Positions 24,083 to 33,633 of a DNA stretch of 52,731 nucleotides are shown here, piece by piece. The first letter of the stretch is position 1; each line of letters opens with the position of its first letter. The stretch lies in assembly GCA_028277515.1 (NCBI GenBank), contig JANQGC010000253.1, forward strand, positions 1 through 52,731. The letters are read 5' to 3'. The notes beneath the pieces were generated by a model that made no database searches, was not told the DNA's origin, and saw only the letters and a program-made list of their open reading frames with translations. The position numbers and the translations under genes are program-made. The stretch comes from Anaerolineae bacterium (GTDB lineage Bacteria; Chloroflexota; Anaerolineae; Promineifilales; Promineifilaceae).

Positions 24083-25366
24083 CTATAGCCCTAACAACCT
24101 GGCGATGCCGCCCACGAAAATCGCGATTGACGAGAAGTCATTACCACCAAATGCCTGGATGAAGTTACCGGCCGTATTGGCGATGAAAGGCAGGGCAAGC
24201 GCTTGCAATACAATGAGCAGAACACCACCGACAGAAGCGGCGATGATCGCGCCTCGTCGTCCACCAACGCCATTCCCTAACACGGCCGCGGGGCCAACAT
24301 CAAAGAACGCTGCCACAACCAAGGGTAAGAGCACGTAAGGCCAACCAATAGCGCCAAAAATGACCAGCGCTATGATCGATGTGATCATGGCAATGGGAAA
24401 ACCTATCGCCAGGGCGTTTTGTCCATAAGGGAAAACCATTGGGCAATCCAGCGCCGGTATGGCGTTGGGTACGATTTTTTCGGCGATGCCATGGAATGCA
24501 GGAATGATTTCGCCCAGCATCATACGCACACCGGCTAGTAAGACGACCAAACTAGCGCCAAAAATAATACCCTGGTAAATGGCCCAGAAGAGCCAGATCC
24601 AAACTTGACCACCGGCATAGGTATCTGCTACCGATTGTGGGCCAGCTATAAGACCGGCGACGAAATAGAGCAGCATCATGGTAATCGATGTGGAAACAGA
24701 CATCTCTTTGAAAAAACTTAGCCCGGCCGGGACGTTCATATCTTCCGTTGATTTCGATTCGTCCCCAAACCACTTGGCCAACCAGACACCGACAAATGAG
24801 AGGCTAGTCGTCGTGTGGCCTATAGCAAAGTCATCACCGCCAGTCAGCTTGCGCACATGGGGCTGTAATAGGGCGGGCAATATTGTGGAGATGATACCTA
24901 AAATGATGGCCCCGGCGATCACTAGAGCGGTTCGCGAAATCTGACCGCCATCGGCCAGTGCGGCCGCTACCATAAAAGCATTCCAAAAGAGTATATGACC
25001 TGTAAGAAACACATATTTCAGTGGAGTAAAACGGGCGAGTAGAACATTGACCAGAAAGCCCAAGACCATGATCAAGACAATCTCTACCCCAAATTCACCG
25101 AGAAATACGGTGAAGTCGGCCACTTCTTGGGTACCCTCAGTAGAGGAGTAGATCGTCCCAAACATATCTGCCAGTGGGCTAATTACGCCAACGATCAAGT
25201 CCACAGCAGCGAACAGAATGGCCACGCCGATCATTGTTTTGATAGTGCCGCCAATAAGGTCACCAAATGATTTACGTTGAATGAGCAGGCCGATAAAGGC
25301 AACGATACCAAGCATAAATGTTGGCAGCAGCCTGGGAACTAACGTGAAAATAATATTGACATCCAT
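24083..25366 (-). CDS. PTS EIIC permease, ascorbate (UlaA/SgaT) type
   Basis: The 427-residue inner-membrane protein has about 11 hydrophobic segments. It resembles UlaA in several places: RKSFGDLIGGTIKTMIGVAIL near the N-terminus, FLTGHILF, DDFAIGHTTT, and GVRMMLGEIIPAFHGIAEKIVPNAIPALDCP towards the C-terminus. This family moves a sugar inward while EIIB phosphorylates it. The ascorbate family also transports other sugars, so L-ascorbate is not implied. It pairs with the separate EIIB and EIIA genes upstream in the operon, after the intervening glycosidase gene. Confidence 0.9.
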   Translation of the reverse strand: MDVNIIFTLVPRLLPTFMLGIVAFIGLLIQRKSFGDLIGGTIKTMIGVAILFAAVDLIVGVISPLADMFGTIYSSTEGTQEVADFTVFLGEFGVEIVLIMVLGFLVNVLLARFTPLKYVFLTGHILFWNAFMVAAALADGGQISRTALVIAGAIILGIISTILPALLQPHVRKLTGGDDFAIGHTTTSLSFVGVWLAKWFGDESKSTEDMNVPAGLSFFKEMSVSTSITMMLLYFVAGLIAGPQSVADTYAGGQVWIWLFWAIYQGIIFGASLVVLLAGVRMMLGEIIPAFHGIAEKIVPNAIPALDCPMVFPYGQNALAIGFPIAMITSIIALVIFGAIGWPYVLLPLVVAAFFDVGPAAVLGNGVGGRRGAIIAASVGGVLLIVLQALALPFIANTAGNFIQAFGGNDFSSIAIFVGGIARLLGL

Positions 25367-25500
25367 TTTTTCCTCCTACAAAGACTTTTGCTTTTCATCC
25401 TTAATTTTTTGTAATCGTCGTTAACTAATTTGTGATATGAACCTTCTTACTCCGATAGAAACCCATTGGTTTTTAATATCTCAGCATAAAAATTTCTCCT

Positions 25501-27651
25501 TTACCAATGGATATCTACTATCAATGGGGTATCTTTCAAAACCGGGAGTTGAATGACAATCTTACCGTTGCTCATATGCCAAGTTACCTTTTGTTTTTCT
25601 TTATTGAATCCGGCTTCAACGGTTGAAGGCTCCCGGCCATTAACTGCCAGGATCATTTTGATATCCGTATCCCTTTTCAAATAGTTGGCAACTAATATGG
25701 TGCTGCGATTTTCGGTTTCCAGCAGATGGGCATCTAGTTCACGGATTTCACGCCCATCATAGATCAGCTGTAGAGTCGGGGATTGGTTCAGCCTGGATAA
25801 GACATCCGCCAGCACATTCTTAAGCAGGCCGTCATCACTTTGGACATAGCTTGAATCGGCCTGCGTAGCGATATATAAGCCATATCCTTTTCCATGTTGG
25901 GCCAGGGTGATAGCCGGCAAGCCGTCGGCAAATTGGGCGATTCTTTGGGTTCCTTGCTGCGGCCGGACAATGTCTCGATTAAGAAAACTATTGTATGTCT
26001 GCCCGCCAAATTGAATTGGAGGCACGGGGGGAGAATCCGCCTCAATGTGAGACAAACCGAACGCTTCCCGCAGCCCAGGCATCGGCAGATGGCGATGATA
26101 CCACCCTCGTTTATTGAGTGTGCCGCACCGGGCAAAGCCCACCAACAAGCCGCCATTGGCGACGTAGTTTTGCAGGGCCATACTCGTTTCCAGATCTATC
26201 AATGCCATTAAGGGCAACACAATCACCTTGTATGCATTGATGGGGCCATCCAGGACCTGGTCCGGGGTGATGAAATCGATCCGGTAATCCAATTCCCACA
26301 AAGCTCTGTACGCGCCCCGTTGGGCTGCAAACAGACGCTCTTCTTCATCAACGCCTCGCAGGAATATCGCATTGTCTTTCGATGTCAAAAGGGCAACCTC
26401 TCCCTGAGGCACGCGAGCTGCCTTTAGAAAATCGCTGTTCCGGTGAATGTAACGACCCAACTCCCCGGCGGCCGTCAATCGCGGCGTCGGTTGGCCATCC
26501 AAATCCACCAAAGCTCCCCAATGCAAAGGTTGGTAATCCCATTCACGCCAGGGCATAAAGAGGATAATCTTGACGTCATGGCCCAGCGCTTCCACGCCAT
26601 TCCGCCAGATGTCAACAGGGCCTGTGTTGTAATCCGGCCCCATGACCCATCCGCCAATAGGTCCACTCTCTAGTTCATGCAGCCAGAAATCTCTACCAGT
26701 CGTCCGGCAAACACTCCTACCGTGATCAAGAAAAATGGAGTTGTGTTCAGGCCGGCCAGCAAGTTTGTTGCCGCTGCCCGGATATAGATCATACCCAATA
26801 TGATCGACCGCGTGAGCCATTTTCCATTGATCCAGTCCGGTGAAAGTTCCAAAGCGATCATATCCCTTAAAGCTAAAAGTGTTGACAGAAGTCGGATGAT
26901 CCAGGTCTTTCTGGCGAATGCGATCATGCTGGTGTTTTGCAAAGCGCACAAACATCGCTTGCCAGAACAACCGCCAATCCAACCAGCGCGTGACGCCGGA
27001 CCAGGCATTCGGCTTGGACTCAGGGGGGGCGATCTCCTGCCAATCGTTATACCAAAATGCCGTCGTTCCCCACATCCATGCCTCGTTCACGGCTTCCAAA
27101 GCCTGGTATTTATCCTGCACCCATTGGCGAAATTCCTGGCGGCAATGTGAGCAGTAGCAATAAAGCTCTAATTCAGCCTTCTGAAACGTTGGTAAGAACG
27201 GAAATCCAATCTCGTTGCTGATTTGCCAGCCAAAATGATTTGGTTGAGCCAGAGCAAAATCGACAAGCGTATCCAGGTACCTGTCAGATGCCTCACGAAA
27301 GGCAGGGTGGTGAATGCACGCCCAATGGTACGAAGCCGCCATCGGATAACGTTGGCCTGAATTGGAAAGAATAACCACATCGGGGTGTTTTGTTGCCAGC
27401 CAGAGCGGAGGGCAGGATGCGCCGGTACTGAGTAAGATGGAAATATCAAACTTGGCTGCAACCACATAGAAACGTTCAAGAACATCTAACTGGTACTGTT
27501 TCTCCTGTGGCTCTATCCGATCCCAGGAACCATGAACATCGCCAATCCGCAGCAAATTCATGCCTGCCGTTTGCATATGGCGCAGTTCATTTGCCCATTC
27601 AGATTCCGGGAAAACTAAAGGTGAGTATGAAGCTCCGTAATAAACAGACAT
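25501..27651 (-). CDS. GH42 beta-galactosidase
   Basis: The 716-residue protein has an N-terminal TIM barrel of GH42 type: AGMNLLRIGDVHGSWDRIEP, CPPLWLATKHPDV and GWQISNEIG with the acid/base Glu, a Cys-rich segment (CYCSHCRQEF) where GH42 binds zinc, and LHELESGPIGGW with the likely nucleophile Glu. A glutaminase-like trimer domain and a beta C-terminal domain follow. No signal peptide is present, so it acts in the cytoplasm on a glycoside that has entered, possibly in phosphorylated form via the PTS. The position between EIIB (3 bp) and EIIC (134 bp) links it to transport. Phospho-beta-galactosidase activity is unproven. Confidence 0.9.
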   Translation of the reverse strand: MSVYYGASYSPLVFPESEWANELRHMQTAGMNLLRIGDVHGSWDRIEPQEKQYQLDVLERFYVVAAKFDISILLSTGASCPPLWLATKHPDVVILSNSGQRYPMAASYHWACIHHPAFREASDRYLDTLVDFALAQPNHFGWQISNEIGFPFLPTFQKAELELYCYCSHCRQEFRQWVQDKYQALEAVNEAWMWGTTAFWYNDWQEIAPPESKPNAWSGVTRWLDWRLFWQAMFVRFAKHQHDRIRQKDLDHPTSVNTFSFKGYDRFGTFTGLDQWKMAHAVDHIGYDLYPGSGNKLAGRPEHNSIFLDHGRSVCRTTGRDFWLHELESGPIGGWVMGPDYNTGPVDIWRNGVEALGHDVKIILFMPWREWDYQPLHWGALVDLDGQPTPRLTAAGELGRYIHRNSDFLKAARVPQGEVALLTSKDNAIFLRGVDEEERLFAAQRGAYRALWELDYRIDFITPDQVLDGPINAYKVIVLPLMALIDLETSMALQNYVANGGLLVGFARCGTLNKRGWYHRHLPMPGLREAFGLSHIEADSPPVPPIQFGGQTYNSFLNRDIVRPQQGTQRIAQFADGLPAITLAQHGKGYGLYIATQADSSYVQSDDGLLKNVLADVLSRLNQSPTLQLIYDGREIRELDAHLLETENRSTILVANYLKRDTDIKMILAVNGREPSTVEAGFNKEKQKVTWHMSNGKIVIQLPVLKDTPLIVDIHW

Positions 27652-27654
27652 GGC

Positions 27655-27942
27655 TCACTTTCCAGTGTCAACCAATTCCTTAACAGTGTCGAGTCCTTTC
27701 TCGCGAATTTCATCTTTATTGAGGAAATTGTTAATGACAATGACAGGTTCCGGTATATTTTCAAACCGCTTCGCCAGGTCATTCGATGTAAATACCATAT
27801 CGAAGTTTTCGCTCATGGCAGTCGTCATATCTGCACAGAACGTATCTGCCTGGATGTCACTATCCTTCAGAACCTGGTCAAGCTTGAGTTTCAAGATCAT
27901 GCTAGACCCCAAACCGAATCCACAAACAACCATAATTCTCAT
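27655..27942 (-). CDS. PTS EIIB, ascorbate/lactose-type
   Basis: The 95-residue EIIB has the Rossmann-like opening MRIMVVCGFGLGSSMILKLKL, with Cys7 in the P-loop as the phosphocysteine. It accepts phosphate from EIIA and transfers it to the sugar during EIIC transport. Its stop is 3 bp before the GH42 start and its own start lies 11 bp after EIIA. The length and CGxGxGSS motif match the SgaB/UlaB group, consistent with the EIIC type. Confidence 0.92.
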   Translation of the reverse strand: MRIMVVCGFGLGSSMILKLKLDQVLKDSDIQADTFCADMTTAMSENFDMVFTSNDLAKRFENIPEPVIVINNFLNKDEIREKGLDTVKELVDTGK

Positions 27943-27953
27943 GTCAAAACCCC

Positions 27954-28406
27954 TTATTTTGATTCAAACTCATCGATAATTTGCCATACATCGGCAATCG
28001 TCCCCGCTTCAGCCAATTTTTCTCTCCTGGCATCGTCTTCTAGGAATTGAGCCAAAGCCGACAAAAGACCAATGTGACTCTTACTGTCAGTACCTCCAAA
28101 CGCCAGCACCAACGATACGGGATCGTTGGCTTTTGAACCGAATTCAACTGGCGTTGCCAGCGTGATCAGACTAATGCCCATGTCTAAGACGCCATCTTCC
28201 GGACGAGCATGAGCCAGGGCCAATCCTGGCGCCAAAACCATATACGGTCCCATCTGATGGACGGCATCAATCATGGCCTGAACATAGGCCGGTGTACATT
28301 TCCCGGTTGATACAAGTAGATGGCCTGCCGCAGTGACCGCTGCTTCCCAATCGTCTGCTTCTACCTGTAGTTCAATAACGTCTTCCGTCAAATAGTCTCT
28401 AATCAT
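27954..28406 (-). CDS. PTS EIIA, mannitol/fructose-ascorbate type
   Basis: The 150-residue EIIA-2 domain has its phosphorylated His66 in LALAHARPEDGV, followed by ISLITLATPVEFGSKANDPVSLVLAFGGTDSKSHIGLL. That is the usual pattern of fructose/mannitol and ascorbate EIIA. It receives phosphate from the operon's own HPr. The ATG overlaps the SorC stop as TAATG, so the two are translationally coupled. No regulatory PRD domain is attached. Confidence 0.93.
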   Translation of the reverse strand: MIRDYLTEDVIELQVEADDWEAAVTAAGHLLVSTGKCTPAYVQAMIDAVHQMGPYMVLAPGLALAHARPEDGVLDMGISLITLATPVEFGSKANDPVSLVLAFGGTDSKSHIGLLSALAQFLEDDARREKLAEAGTIADVWQIIDEFESK

Positions 28407-29374
28407 TATTTACCCCCTTCAAGCAACTCACGCGCCGTCACATGATCTGTAATCAATACATTCAATAATTCACCCTTTACAGCGGCGCGAATAACCGGTA
28501 CCTTTTCGGCGCCTCCCGCTACCATGACCCTCATGGGGATCTGGCGAATATCATCCAGGGTAATGCCCACAATTCGCCCATCCAGAGAATTGGCTACATC
28601 CTTTCCTGCGGCATCAAAATACCGGCCCAACGTATCACCAACTGCCCCCAGGTTTGTTAGTTTTGCGATGTCTTTCTCATCCAGGTAGTTATGCAGATAT
28701 AGCAGAGATGATTTATCAACCGGGCCGACACCGTGGAGAAGAATATCACTTCCCCGTGCCACCTCTAACGAACGGGCAATCGTCCCTTCATTTAGGAAGT
28801 TTTGGCAGACTTCTTCGGAGGAAACAATCGAGGGTGCATATACGTAATTGACTCGACCACCAACCTGCTCCGCCATCTTAGACACCACGTTATAGGGAGC
28901 AAAACCGGAATCCTGATCGCCCAGACCTCCGACGACTTCAGAAAAGAGGCAATCGACTTTTTTATCCGAACGAGTAACGAGGGGGAGGTGGGAAAGCGTA
29001 CGGCCGTACCCCATTCCAATTCGCAGGTCAGGCTCCAACTTTGGGAGCAGCCATTCGGAGGCGCCTTGGGCCAGGGAGAAATAGAGAGGCTCACCAGGCT
29101 CGGCATGTGGGACCACAAACGCGTCTTGTAACCCAAGCTCTCGGCAAAGCGCTTGTTCTTCTGCGAAAAACGTCGCCCCAGGCGCCTTGACGGTAATTTG
29201 GACAGTCCCATCTTGCCTGGCCTGTTGCAACAGGCGGTTTACTTTTATGCGAGAAATTCCCAGCCTGCCACCAATTTCCTTCTGCGTCAACTCCTCCATG
29301 TAGTAAAGCCAGGCTACACGCGTAATTAAGTGAGATTTACTCGAATTGTTGCTCTGCGCGGATGAGGAAGACAA
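28406..29374 (-). CDS. SorC-family sugar-responsive transcriptional regulator
   Basis: The 322-residue protein has an N-terminal helix-turn-helix (RVAWLYYMEELTQKEIGGRLGISRIKVNRLLQQARQ broken across about 20-55) and a large SorC sugar-phosphate-binding domain (GMGYGRTLSHLP, GVGPVDKSS, GAVGDTLGRYFDAAG, RIVGITLDDIRQIP, VMVAGGAEKVPVIRAAVKG). These proteins sense a phosphorylated sugar and switch the operon on or off. It is the first gene of the 12-gene sugar operon. Repeated TGTTCATATG sequences lie just upstream and are likely its own operators. Confidence 0.93.
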   Translation of the reverse strand: MSSSSAQSNNSSKSHLITRVAWLYYMEELTQKEIGGRLGISRIKVNRLLQQARQDGTVQITVKAPGATFFAEEQALCRELGLQDAFVVPHAEPGEPLYFSLAQGASEWLLPKLEPDLRIGMGYGRTLSHLPLVTRSDKKVDCLFSEVVGGLGDQDSGFAPYNVVSKMAEQVGGRVNYVYAPSIVSSEEVCQNFLNEGTIARSLEVARGSDILLHGVGPVDKSSLLYLHNYLDEKDIAKLTNLGAVGDTLGRYFDAAGKDVANSLDGRIVGITLDDIRQIPMRVMVAGGAEKVPVIRAAVKGELLNVLITDHVTARELLEGGK

Positions 29375-29389
29375 GTCAAAACTCCCGAA

Positions 29390-29454
29390 TGTTCATATGT
29401 TCACTAATTGTTCATATGTAACATTAGTGTAACATAAGACTTTGATTAAGGCAA
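29390..29454 (-). promoter_or_regulatory. Promoter and operator of the sugar operon
   Basis: On the minus strand TTGCCT (29449-29454) and TACACT (29426-29431) are 17 bp apart. Between the -10 and the SorC start lie two direct copies of TGTTCATATGT (29390-29400 and 29409-29419), 19 bp apart start to start. CACTAAT (29402-29408) and ATTAGTG (29423-29429) form an inverted repeat straddling the second copy. The layout fits repression or activation by the adjacent SorC protein. Confidence 0.6.
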
Positions 29455-29465
29455 GGGTCAATTTC

Positions 29466-31079
29466 TTATGTGGTCGGACGCTTTGGTTGATATCCCCAGA
29501 CAATCAGGCCAATTGCAACTACAACAAAACTCAACAGATTCAACCAAATTGGAACCAAATTTCTAGTTAGTATATACAGGGAAAACCCACTCGTGACAAC
29601 GAGCCAGGTAAAAGCAGGGTGAATCCATAAATATTCCTGAAATCGACGTTTGCCCCCAAAAAACCAAAAAGCAACAGTAAAACCCACGGCGATAAGTCCC
29701 CAAAAGGCATTTAATTGAATTACACCCAATAAGAGGAGCGTTGTTATCAAGAAACCAACAGCTCCCATAAGTGTTAACCTAGCCGGGTTTCGCAATTGTA
29801 ATGTTATCCAAAGTGTTGAAAAGCTCAGAAAATAGGAAAATACCAGGGCAATGACAAGAATATCATTGAAGCTGTCAGGAAATATAGGTGGATTCTCAAT
29901 TGGGAAAAGAAAAATCAGGAGCCATAAGATCGCCAGAGGAATGACAAAGCCCAAGAGGAAGATCAAGACAGGTTCATGTAAGGGTCGTTGTTTTTGTCGA
30001 TACCACAGGATAATCCCGATGAGGAGGAGCAAAAAACTTGTCCCCGTTGCAGGATTAGCGAAAAATGGATACCACCAAAAGAGTGCTGCGCCCACCAAGG
30101 GTCCAGCAAAGAAGAATACAACCAAGAACCATTTATCAGCTGGATGGACTCTTAAAGATCCTCCATACATCTTGAGACGATCGGCCGGTATGCGCTTAGC
30201 ACCAATAATTCCCATAACCATTGGCAATAAAACTGCAAAACGCCAGACCCACACCATTGATGGCAACGTAAGATAATACCAACCAATCGCCACAAAAAGG
30301 AGTACCAAAATCATCACATTAAACCCGACTAAAGCGCCTGTATACTTCAACATAAAGAGGACAACCTTGGGTTTCTCACCTTTTTCCATGTTGGCACTTG
30401 TATCGGCTTCCGTAAACAAGGCAATGAGTAAGGGTAATCCAATCCAGGCGGCTGCAAAAGTTAAGGTGGCCTGTAGGCGAATAGGAACAGTTGTTAGCGG
30501 CCATTGCAAGATTGGAACCAAAGACCACGCTGCAGCTATCCACATAAAAATGAAGCTTAAAAAGGCAAAAAGATTATCGGTAGAGAACCGATCAGTTAAG
30601 GATGAGATGGACCAGATGGTCATGCCGGCCCAACTAGTCCTCGCATGGGCATCTGCCTGTGACCAATTAAAAATACTATCTAACCAATCAATAATTATGT
30701 TCCAAGCAAAGATAATACCAAAAGACTTAATTGCTTCAGAATTAGTTCTCTCACGCTCGACAAACCATTGAGGATTAATTTTTTGAATTTCATCACCCGA
30801 TAAAGGACTATAAAATCCTAATTGTAATAATTCATTTGCCTCTTTAAGTGATTGGATCCCACTACATCGAAAAAGTACTTTAATCAATGTCTCTAAGATA
30901 AATCGATCCGTATGTTTTATCTTTCTTTCCCCAGATTCCCAGTGGCCAATTAATTTTCCACTAACACCTATATCCAATAATTCAGCAAGGCGAGATTGGG
31001 TTAAGTAATTACGGGTAGTCGGCATTGGGTCTTTGGTTCTCAACCGATGTTCTTTCAATCTCGTGCCAAAATCGCTCAT
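29466..31079 (-). CDS. HTH protein with polytopic membrane domain, unknown function
   Basis: The first ~95 of 537 residues read as a lambda-repressor-like helix-turn-helix region (LTQSRLAELLDIGVSGKLIG, HWESGERKIKHTD). The rest is hydrophobic, with roughly a dozen predicted membrane helices, some ending in basic clusters. I do not recognise the membrane domain. It lies 151 bp downstream of the ComP-like kinase on the same strand. It could be a membrane-tethered regulator, or perhaps a transporter or sensor linked to the peptide signal. The region is visibly more AT-rich than the sugar operon beside it. Confidence 0.7.
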   Translation of the reverse strand: MSDFGTRLKEHRLRTKDPMPTTRNYLTQSRLAELLDIGVSGKLIGHWESGERKIKHTDRFILETLIKVLFRCSGIQSLKEANELLQLGFYSPLSGDEIQKINPQWFVERERTNSEAIKSFGIIFAWNIIIDWLDSIFNWSQADAHARTSWAGMTIWSISSLTDRFSTDNLFAFLSFIFMWIAAAWSLVPILQWPLTTVPIRLQATLTFAAAWIGLPLLIALFTEADTSANMEKGEKPKVVLFMLKYTGALVGFNVMILVLLFVAIGWYYLTLPSMVWVWRFAVLLPMVMGIIGAKRIPADRLKMYGGSLRVHPADKWFLVVFFFAGPLVGAALFWWYPFFANPATGTSFLLLLIGIILWYRQKQRPLHEPVLIFLLGFVIPLAILWLLIFLFPIENPPIFPDSFNDILVIALVFSYFLSFSTLWITLQLRNPARLTLMGAVGFLITTLLLLGVIQLNAFWGLIAVGFTVAFWFFGGKRRFQEYLWIHPAFTWLVVTSGFSLYILTRNLVPIWLNLLSFVVVAIGLIVWGYQPKRPTT

Positions 31080-31230
31080 TTAACACTCTTAACCGTTGAA
31101 TAAGGTCAAATCCTCCAAATTCGTACTATTTTCTACACTTTTGAGCATTCACAAATCTTGCTGATTTTCATATCCTGAAGCCAAGTTTGAACTTTACCAA
31201 TTGAATAGACCCAACTCGCACTCACTATTA

Positions 31231-33501
31231 TCAAATTTTATTGGCTTGATTAGCTGCTTGCCATGATAAGCTGATACATGTGCCCTTTCCTAGTATTGAG
31301 TCAACTTGCAGTGCGGCATCAATAAAGGAAGCACGCTCATGCATATGGGCTAAACCAAAATGATTGTTGTTGCGCAATTGATTGAAATTAAGTTGGCCAT
31401 CAATCGCAAATCCTACCCCATCATCGGCTACAGTGAATTGGATATATCCGGATTCTAGTTGTCCTTGTACTTGGATGATATGGGCTTCAGCATGGTCTAA
31501 AGCATTCTCAATAGCTAACTGAACGATTCGGAGCATATTCTGCTCGACTTCGACGCTATAACGCACTATTGAGTAATTGACGTCAAATGTGATCGCAACT
31601 TCATCCTGGTGCAGTTGATTTAAGTTATCAATTAACTCATCTAAGGCTGCCCAAAGACCAAAATCCAATAATTTAGGTCTTAATGTAACCATAGTTTGCC
31701 TGATGCGTGTAACAAGGGATTGATATATAGACTCAAGATGAGGATTTTCAGCTGAAACTGCTTTCGATAGCAAAGCAAGATTGTTCAATATCTCATCATG
31801 CAGCAATCGTGCAAGATTAGCCTTTTCCACTTCTTGATGATCTATACTGTTCTTGTATAAAGCATGTAGCTGTTCCGATTGTTGAATATTGGTAAGCGCA
31901 ATGCTGATCTGGTTTGCCAGTAATTTTAGAAGCGTTATTTCTTCTTGCCGGTACTCATCATCAGGATCATGTTTTCCCAGGAGCCATAAACCGATCAGTT
32001 TATTTTCAATTCGTAATGGTATTACAAGATACGCCCAGGAAACAATGGCCGTTATTCTGGACTGTATATGTTCGTCAAAGTCTTTATCAAGCGGTGAGAA
32101 TCCCAGACGAGTTGGAACATCTGCTTTGGTTACACCATCAACATATAAAACATCACAATGGCCCTGGTCTTTTAAAAGAAGTAAAACGGATTGTTTAATT
32201 AATAAACTCGGGACAATTTCCTCTTTAACTGTTTGAACCAATTGTTGTCTGGTGGAACTTGTAACGATGTGGGTTGTAAAGTGCTCAACGATTTGATCGT
32301 ATGGAACAGGTATTCCCAACAACTTTCTTTCAACAAAACGCTGGAAAGGGCGGAACCCAAAAGCCGTTATTAGACTAGCTACCAGGACGATTATTGCATT
32401 GAAAATAATTGAGTTCTCCGGCAAATTCTGAAGCCTAACAATGAGGCTCATAAAAATGGTTAAGATAATGAGCAACAAAAGAAACAAATAGTAGGTAGCA
32501 ATTCGGTTTGTTCTTAATTCAAGCCACCCGGTTGGACGCCGATAAGCCGTATAAAAATAAACAGCAGGTAATGCAGGCAATGTTAACAAAGCTAATGCCC
32601 CTGTAAGTGGTTGAATATAAAAAAAGCTAATGACAAAAACGATGAGAAGAGGAACAATAGCGAATAATAAAGTAACCACAAGTAATTTTATGGGCGAGCG
32701 ATAACTCGGCTGCAAGAAGTAATGCAAGATAATTAGCAAAACCGTTCCGCCTAAGGCTATTAATGCGGCAATAAAGTAGGCATTAAGTGGAAGTAACAAT
32801 AACCATTCAGAGACCGCAAGAGCTATCCCACCTAGATACAAAAAAATCCATATATAAACCGGCAATTTTTTAAGTGGAACGGGAAAAACCCAGTGAAGAT
32901 GCAAGTAAACGGGGATGCATAGCCAAAGTACGGAACGCATTACAATGGCACTCAGCCAAACATGGTGGCTTGATACGGTTCCAGCTATTAGCCAGATAGC
33001 TGTTAAATAATAAAAAAGAATCAGCAGCCACCATCGAAGATCTTTTGGACGAATCAGAATAAACGTAGCCACACCAGCAAAAAAGAAAAAATAAGCTAAC
33101 CACCAAATGTCAATAACTCTTCCCCATACCTCATTGGAGTTTATACCTGGAATTTCCCACTCTATATCCTTTATCTCCCCATCACGTATTACCGAAATAG
33201 GTATGGTTTGACCAGGTACAGCATCTTCAAAGAGCAGTCGGTACAAGTTTGGCCGAAAATCGGATTTCCAGTTGACATCTCCGACACTAACAATGAGGTC
33301 ACCTTCTTCAATAATCTGTTTCGGGTTGGACACTGTGTAGACAGTTTCAACTTGTCCCGTTGCACTGTTGATGTAAATACCTGCATATGGAACAACCCAA
33401 AACTTGGCAAAAGTGTAACCAACTAAAATAAGCAAAGTGAATAAAGTAATACCTGAATCGACTGGGTTTTGGAATTTTGATGCGGCACTCAATATTTTCA
33501 T
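31231..33501 (-). CDS. comP: ComP-like membrane histidine kinase (PDZ, multi-TM, GAF, HisKA_3)
   Basis: The 756-residue protein has TM1 (about 18-38), then a PDZ-like extracytoplasmic loop (EEGDLIVSVGDVNW, VPGQTIPISVIRDGEI). About nine more membrane helices, a GAF-like domain (about 410-530) and a HisKA_3 domain with phospho-acceptor His568 in ARLLHDEILNNLALL follow. An ATPase domain (VQLAIENALDHAEAH, VADDGVGF) closes it. Bacillus ComP has the same order of a PDZ-like loop, many TM helices and HisKA_3 kinase, and senses the isoprenylated ComX peptide. The gene diverges from the small ComX-like peptide gene, with 132 bp between. NarL-type kinases with GAF are common, so the ComP call rests on the PDZ loop plus the neighbours. 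Confidence 0.85.
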   Translation of the reverse strand: MKILSAASKFQNPVDSGITLFTLLILVGYTFAKFWVVPYAGIYINSATGQVETVYTVSNPKQIIEEGDLIVSVGDVNWKSDFRPNLYRLLFEDAVPGQTIPISVIRDGEIKDIEWEIPGINSNEVWGRVIDIWWLAYFFFFAGVATFILIRPKDLRWWLLILFYYLTAIWLIAGTVSSHHVWLSAIVMRSVLWLCIPVYLHLHWVFPVPLKKLPVYIWIFLYLGGIALAVSEWLLLLPLNAYFIAALIALGGTVLLIILHYFLQPSYRSPIKLLVVTLLFAIVPLLIVFVISFFYIQPLTGALALLTLPALPAVYFYTAYRRPTGWLELRTNRIATYYLFLLLLIILTIFMSLIVRLQNLPENSIIFNAIIVLVASLITAFGFRPFQRFVERKLLGIPVPYDQIVEHFTTHIVTSSTRQQLVQTVKEEIVPSLLIKQSVLLLLKDQGHCDVLYVDGVTKADVPTRLGFSPLDKDFDEHIQSRITAIVSWAYLVIPLRIENKLIGLWLLGKHDPDDEYRQEEITLLKLLANQISIALTNIQQSEQLHALYKNSIDHQEVEKANLARLLHDEILNNLALLSKAVSAENPHLESIYQSLVTRIRQTMVTLRPKLLDFGLWAALDELIDNLNQLHQDEVAITFDVNYSIVRYSVEVEQNMLRIVQLAIENALDHAEAHIIQVQGQLESGYIQFTVADDGVGFAIDGQLNFNQLRNNNHFGLAHMHERASFIDAALQVDSILGKGTCISLSWQAANQANKI

Positions 33502-33633
33502 AACTTAACTTATCCACCACATTGATTAAAGGCAAGGAACTAAGGAGGTGATAATTATCAGTAATAGGTTTATCTAACCAATTCTAACCAAATAAGTGAA
33601 TAAATGTATTAGTGTAAAAAGGAGAAATTTAAA

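Noticed and set aside
24083..25366. L-ascorbate transporter as a specific substrate call
   Set aside because: The EIIC family is right, but none of the other operon genes (ulaD, ulaE, ulaF, ulaG types) is present, so the substrate was left open.
33541..33560. AAGGAGGTGATAATT as a ribosome site of another small gene before comX
   Set aside because: It matches the anti-16S sequence well, but no ATG, GTG or TTG follows at a usable distance, and the frame closes within a few codons.
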